A DNA stretch of 17,382 bases, taken from Pseudomonadota bacterium (GTDB lineage Bacteria > Pseudomonadota > Gammaproteobacteria > Burkholderiales > Burkholderiaceae_C). This document shows, in pieces, positions 14,268 through 17,382 of the stretch. Made by a program: the position numbers and the translations under genes. The DNA is taken from contig JAEZEB010000334.1 in NCBI GenBank assembly GCA_023438115.1, forward strand, positions 1 through 17,382. The letters are read 5' to 3'. A model generated the notes under the pieces. It was not told the origin of the DNA, did no database searches, and worked only from the letters and a program-made list of their open reading frames with translations. Every line of letters starts with the position of its first letter. The stretch's first letter is position 1.

Positions 14268-15152
14268 ATGAAGTTCCAGCCCAGTCCCAAGCAGTACCAG
14301 TGGCCCGGCGGCGCGCGCCTGGCGCTGTCGATCGTGGTGAACGTGGAGGAGGGCGCCGAGGCGAACATCCTCGACGGCGACAAGTATCCCGAGCCCGTGG
14401 ACGAGATGGGCATCGCCCTCAAGCGCAGCGTGCGCAACTACGGCAACGAATCGAACTACCGCTACGGCATCGTGCGCGGCGCGCCGCGCGTCATGCGCCT
14501 GCTCGAGAAGCATGGCATCCGCGCGACGTTCACCGCCTGCGCGCTGGCGCTGGAACGCTCGCCCGAACTGGCGCAGGAGATCGTGCGGCAGGGCCACGAA
14601 GTCACCTCGCACGGCTGGCGCTGGGCGCACCAGTTCCACATGAACGAGGAGCAGGAGCGCGAGTACATCCGCAAGGCCGTCGATTCCCTGGAGCGCACGA
14701 CCGGCCGCAAGCCGCGCGGCTGGCTGTCGCGCTACCTGCTGACGGACAACACGCGCCGCCTGCTGTGCGAGGAAGGCTTCCTGTACCACATGGACGACTA
14801 CGGCGACGACGAGCCGCGCTGGGAAGCCGTGGACGGCAAGCCCATCGTGGTGCTGCCCTACCAGGTGGACAACAACGACATGAAGATGTGGTCGGCGCCC
14901 GCCTATACGCCGGACCAGTGGCTCAAGTACGCCAAGGACAACCTGGACTGGATGCTGGCCGAGGGCGAGCACGAGGTGAACATGATGTCGCTGGGCCTGC
15001 ACCTGCGCATCATCGGCCGGCCGGGCCGCATCTGGGCGCTCGAGGAATTTTTCGCCTATGCGGCGCAGCGTGCGCGCGAGGGCGGCGTGTGGATCGCCAC
15101 CCGCGAGCAGATCGCGGAGCACTTCGCGCGCGAGGTGCCCTGGCGTGGCTGA
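14268..15152 (+). CDS. PuuE / cyclic imide hydrolase-like polysaccharide deacetylase-fold protein
   Basis: A 294-residue NodB-fold hydrolase. It is not a typical sugar deacetylase: instead of the TFDD motif it has NVEEGAE (25-31), and instead of the deacetylase HSxxH region it has TSHGWRW (113-119), followed by GRKPRGWLSR (146-155) and LHLRIIGRPGR (244-254). These are marks of the metal-dependent PuuE allantoinase group. As I recall, cyclic imide hydrolases from Pseudomonas and Alcaligenes belong to the same group and are about 293 residues. The family opens the ring of cyclic amides such as allantoin or succinimide. The start ATG 14268 has GAGAGG 7 nt upstream. It overlaps the next gene by 8 bp. 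Allantoinase remains an alternative, but no other allantoin genes are present. Confidence 0.8.
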   Translation: MKFQPSPKQYQWPGGARLALSIVVNVEEGAEANILDGDKYPEPVDEMGIALKRSVRNYGNESNYRYGIVRGAPRVMRLLEKHGIRATFTACALALERSPELAQEIVRQGHEVTSHGWRWAHQFHMNEEQEREYIRKAVDSLERTTGRKPRGWLSRYLLTDNTRRLLCEEGFLYHMDDYGDDEPRWEAVDGKPIVVLPYQVDNNDMKMWSAPAYTPDQWLKYAKDNLDWMLAEGEHEVNMMSLGLHLRIIGRPGRIWALEEFFAYAAQRAREGGVWIATREQIAEHFAREVPWRG

Positions 15153-16401
15153 CATCGCCTGGTCGCGCTGGCTGCGGCCGGGCGACCATCTCGTGTGCTC
15201 GCACATGTCGGCCGAGCCGGCGGCCCTGCTCGCGTCGCTGGCCGCCTGCGCCGACCTGCCGCAGCCGCTGTACCTGATGCTGGGCGTGCCCTTCACGATG
15301 GCGGCGGCCGGCCTGCCGGCGGGCTGCGAGCTCACCACTTACGGCGGCATGGGCAGCGCGGGCGCGATCGCGCAGCGGCGCCCTGTGCGCCTGAGCCCCT
15401 TGCCCTACGGGCGGGCGGAGGCGGTGTACGAAAGCGGCGCCTGGCGCTGCGATGTCGCGCTGGTGGCCCTGGCGCGCGCGCCGGACGGACGCCTGTTCCT
15501 CGCGCCTTCGCATGGCGCGGTGCTCGCGGCCGCGCGGCGCGCGCGCCACGTGATCGCGCAGGTCAGTCCGGCCATGCCTTGCATTGCCGGCGCCGAGTGG
15601 CCGGAGGATCTCGCGATCGCCGCGCTGCTGGAGACCGATGCGACGCCCCCTGCGCTGGAGGAGCCCGCGCCCGGCGAGACCGAGCAGCGCATCGCCGGCC
15701 ATCTCTCCGCGCTGGTGCCGGACGGCGCCTGCCTGCAGGTGGGCATCGGCTCGCTGCCTTCGGCGGTGCTGGCCGCGCTTGGCTCGCACCGCCGCCTGGG
15801 CATCCACACCGGCATGCTGACCGATGCGCTGTGGCGGCTGGTCACGGCGGGCGCCGCGGACCATTCGCGCAAGGGCCGCGATGCCGGCATTGCCGTCACC
15901 GGCGCGGTGTGCGGCACGGCGGCGCACTACGCGGCGCTCGACGGACACGCGGGCGTCGCGCTGCGCCCGCCCGGCTACACGCACGATCCGCGCGTGATCG
16001 CGGCGCAGCCCGACATGTTCTGCCTGAACAGCGCGCTGGAGGTGGACCTGCTGGGGAACATCAACGCCGAGGCGATCGCGCTGCCGGATGGCCGCTGGCG
16101 CTTCGTCGGTGGCGTCGGCGGCCTGCCGGACTTCGTGCGGGCCGCGGTGCTGGCGCCGCGTGGCCAGGCCGTCGTCGCGCTGGGTTCTCGCACGCCGCGC
16201 GGGCAGTCGCGCATCGTCGCGCGGCTGTCGGGGCCTTGCACCATCGCTGCGAGCGACGCCGACATCGTGGCGACGGAACATGGCGTGGCACGCCTGCGCG
16301 AGACGAGCCTGGACGAACGCGTGCGCCGCATGCTCGCCATCGCGCACCCCGAGGACCGCGACGCGCTGGCGGCGCAGGCCCGCGGCCTCGGGCTGCTCTG
16401 A
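15145..16401 (+). CDS. Acetyl-CoA hydrolase/transferase-family protein lacking the catalytic Glu
   Basis: A 418-residue protein related to 4-hydroxybutyrate CoA transferase and acetyl-CoA hydrolase. Conserved blocks: LQVGIGSLPSAVLAAL (197-212), CLNSALEVDLLGNINAEA (293-310), RFVGGVGGLPDFVRAA, the C-terminal SDADIVATEHGVARLR and IAHPEDRDAL. In the clostridial 4-hydroxybutyrate transferase the glutamyl-CoA residue is Glu238 in IHSEM. Here the segment reads IHTGM with Gly223 at that position, and the nearby conserved VEL is VAL. The protein may thus be a hydrolase, a lyase or inactive. The start GTG 15145 overlaps the preceding gene by 8 bp with GAGG 10 nt upstream; the ATG reading from 15058 is a frame lying inside that gene. 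Co-transcription with the imidase-like gene is clear. Confidence 0.85.
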   Translation: MADIAWSRWLRPGDHLVCSHMSAEPAALLASLAACADLPQPLYLMLGVPFTMAAAGLPAGCELTTYGGMGSAGAIAQRRPVRLSPLPYGRAEAVYESGAWRCDVALVALARAPDGRLFLAPSHGAVLAAARRARHVIAQVSPAMPCIAGAEWPEDLAIAALLETDATPPALEEPAPGETEQRIAGHLSALVPDGACLQVGIGSLPSAVLAALGSHRRLGIHTGMLTDALWRLVTAGAADHSRKGRDAGIAVTGAVCGTAAHYAALDGHAGVALRPPGYTHDPRVIAAQPDMFCLNSALEVDLLGNINAEAIALPDGRWRFVGGVGGLPDFVRAAVLAPRGQAVVALGSRTPRGQSRIVARLSGPCTIAASDADIVATEHGVARLRETSLDERVRRMLAIAHPEDRDALAAQARGLGLL

Positions 16402-16417
16402 GGCGGCTCAGGCCGCC
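16402..16417. terminator. GC hairpin between convergent genes (weak)
   Basis: GGCGGC (16402-16407), TCAG, GCCGCC (16412-16417): a perfect 6-bp stem exactly at the junction of the CoA-transferase-like gene and the converging amidase gene, with the amidase stop in the loop. It could stop transcription from both sides, but there is no T-tract. Confidence 0.35.
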
Positions 16418-17382
16418 AGCACGCCTTCCAGCCAGCCGGCCAGCTGCAGCAGCGCGTGGTCGTGCCCGCGTTGGCCGATGGCCTGCAGGCCGATCGGCAA
16501 TGCGCCCGGACCGACCGGCAGCGGCAGGCTGATGGCGGGCGCGCCATTCATGTTCGCCAGCGCGGTGAAGTCGGCCTGGTTGGCCGGCACCGGCGCATCC
16601 ATGCGGAAAGCCGTTTGCGGCGCGGTGGGGAGCAGCACGGCGTCGAACGGCGCCGCGAGCATGCTGAGCCACTCGCCGGCGCGCGCCACGGTGGCGACGG
16701 CCCGGCCCAGGTCGATCGCGCTCTTGCGCTCGATGTAGCGCATCATCGCCAGCAGGTCCGCGGGCAGCGCCTGCGGCTGGTTTGCCACGAGAGACGCGAG
16801 CAGCGGATGCAGTTCGGCTTCGCACAGCAGCAGGCCGGCGCGGCGGATCGCACCCAGGTCCAGGCCCTCCAGCCGCACCCGCGTGCAGCTGATGCCGGGC
16901 TGCGCCGACAGCCGCGCCAGCGCGGCTTCGTACGCGGCCAGCACCGGCGCCGTCGCGCCGTGGTCGGCGGCGTTGTCGACGACCGCGATGCGCCACGGCG
17001 TTTCGCGCGGTGGGGCTTCCGGCGCATGCGGCGCGGCAATGCGCAGGGCGGCGACGATGTCCTCGACCCGGCGGGCCAGGATGCCCGCGTGATCGAGCAG
17101 GCTGCTCAGGGGCACCAGCCCGTCCAGGCCCAGCGTCTCGTGGCTGGGCTTGAAGCCGGCGATACCGCAGTAGGCCGCGGGAATGCGCACCGAGCCCATG
17201 GTGTCGCTGCCGAGCGCGATGCCGCACAGGCCCGCGGCCACGGCGGCCGCGGAGCCGCCGCTCGAGCCCCCGGCGGTGTAGCCGGGATGCGCCGGGTTGA
17301 AGCAGTCGCCGTAGTCGGGGTTGTGGTTGCTGGCCCCGAGCGCCATCGGATGCATGTTGAGCTTGCCCAGGCAGTGCATGCC
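16408..17382 (-). CDS. Amidase-signature enzyme, N-terminus outside the window
   Basis: The C-terminal 325 or so residues of an amidase-signature hydrolase; the 5' end lies beyond 17382, so the catalytic lysine is out of view. Numbering from the Met at 17379, the cis-serine is Ser39 in AGGSSGGSAAAVAAG and the nucleophile is Ser63 in GSDTMGSVRIPAAYCG, with the family's 24-residue spacing. The usual TGGS reads TMGS here, with Met61 at a position normally Gly or Ala. Other marks are NPAHPGYTAGGSSGGS, YCGIAGFKPS and the C-terminal NMNGAPAISLPLP plus GLQAIGQRGHD. The enzyme hydrolyses an amide to acid and ammonia. It is convergent with the CoA-transferase-like gene, 6 bp apart. Its location beside ring-opening hydrolases suggests a role in the same breakdown route. 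Confidence 0.88.
   Translation of the reverse strand, partial: GMHCLGKLNMHPMALGASNHNPDYGDCFNPAHPGYTAGGSSGGSAAAVAAGLCGIALGSDTMGSVRIPAAYCGIAGFKPSHETLGLDGLVPLSSLLDHAGILARRVEDIVAALRIAAPHAPEAPPRETPWRIAVVDNAADHGATAPVLAAYEAALARLSAQPGISCTRVRLEGLDLGAIRRAGLLLCEAELHPLLASLVANQPQALPADLLAMMRYIERKSAIDLGRAVATVARAGEWLSMLAAPFDAVLLPTAPQTAFRMDAPVPANQADFTALANMNGAPAISLPLPVGPGALPIGLQAIGQRGHDHALLQLAGWLEGVLAA

Noticed and set aside
14268..15152. Peptidoglycan or chitin deacetylase
   Set aside because: The TFDD and HSxxH motifs of sugar deacetylases are replaced by NVEEG and SHGWRW, and there is no signal peptide.
13404..15338. Long minus-strand frame extending the crotonase upstream
   Set aside because: The extension is antisense to the imidase-like gene and lacks domain similarity. 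The crotonase begins at 14195.
1..17382. Mobile elements, tRNA/rRNA genes, CRISPR arrays, prophage
   Set aside because: No transposase or integrase motifs, direct-repeat arrays, tRNA-like cloverleaf or rRNA sequence seen in either strand by inspection.

Overview
The window is high-GC DNA with tightly packed genes, a Rieske-free catabolic gene repertoire, a TRAP transporter and class III CoA transferases. Together with the DUF3014 protein this suggests a betaproteobacterium of the Burkholderiales, probably Comamonadaceae (Ramlibacter/Variovorax-like). That placement is an inference from composition and gene style. I see no mobile elements, RNA genes or CRISPR. The largest stretch without a gene is 169 bp (6276-6444), and it is the main control region.

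Layout. (a) 1-1266: the 3' part of a DUF3014 membrane-anchored protein, convergent with a small glycine-zipper lipoprotein; the two share one CTAG as reciprocal stop codons. (b) 6275 down to 1360, minus strand: a six-gene operon encoding, in order of transcription, a maleate-isomerase/arylmalonate-decarboxylase-like protein, a GntR/FCD regulator, an isochorismatase-type amidohydrolase, a CaiB-type CoA transferase, an HMG-CoA-lyase-type enzyme and a second maleate-isomerase-like protein. (c) 6276-6444: divergent promoters, each overlapped by a TTGT-NN-ACAA palindrome that fits an FCD-GntR operator. (d) 6445-11987, plus strand: cupin, Fe(II)/2-oxoglutarate-type oxygenase, NIPSNAP protein, the three TRAP components (DctQ, DctM, DctP) and an EamA exporter. 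(e) 14195 down to 11995, minus strand: a crotonase-family protein and an MmgE/PrpD protein. (f) 14268-16401, plus strand: a PuuE/cyclic-imidase-like hydrolase and an acetyl-CoA hydrolase/transferase-family protein. (g) 16408-17382, minus strand: an amidase-signature enzyme cut by the window edge.

How the genes may work together (inference). The TRAP system would import an organic acid or related anion. The oxygenase, cupin and NIPSNAP proteins could make early modifications. The PuuE/imidase-like enzyme, the isochorismatase-type hydrolase and the amidase could open and deamidate a cyclic imide or amide to a dicarboxylate. CoA transferases would activate it, the crotonase and PrpD proteins would hydrate or dehydrate it, and the HMG-CoA-lyase-type enzyme would split the C-C bond. 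The GntR regulator probably senses the substrate or an intermediate. Several members lack textbook catalytic residues: both maleate-isomerase-like proteins lack the C-terminal-domain cysteine, the acetyl-CoA-transferase-family protein lacks its glutamate, and the crotonase lacks one glutamate. This hints at an undescribed pathway with altered chemistries, but the substrate cannot be read from the sequence.
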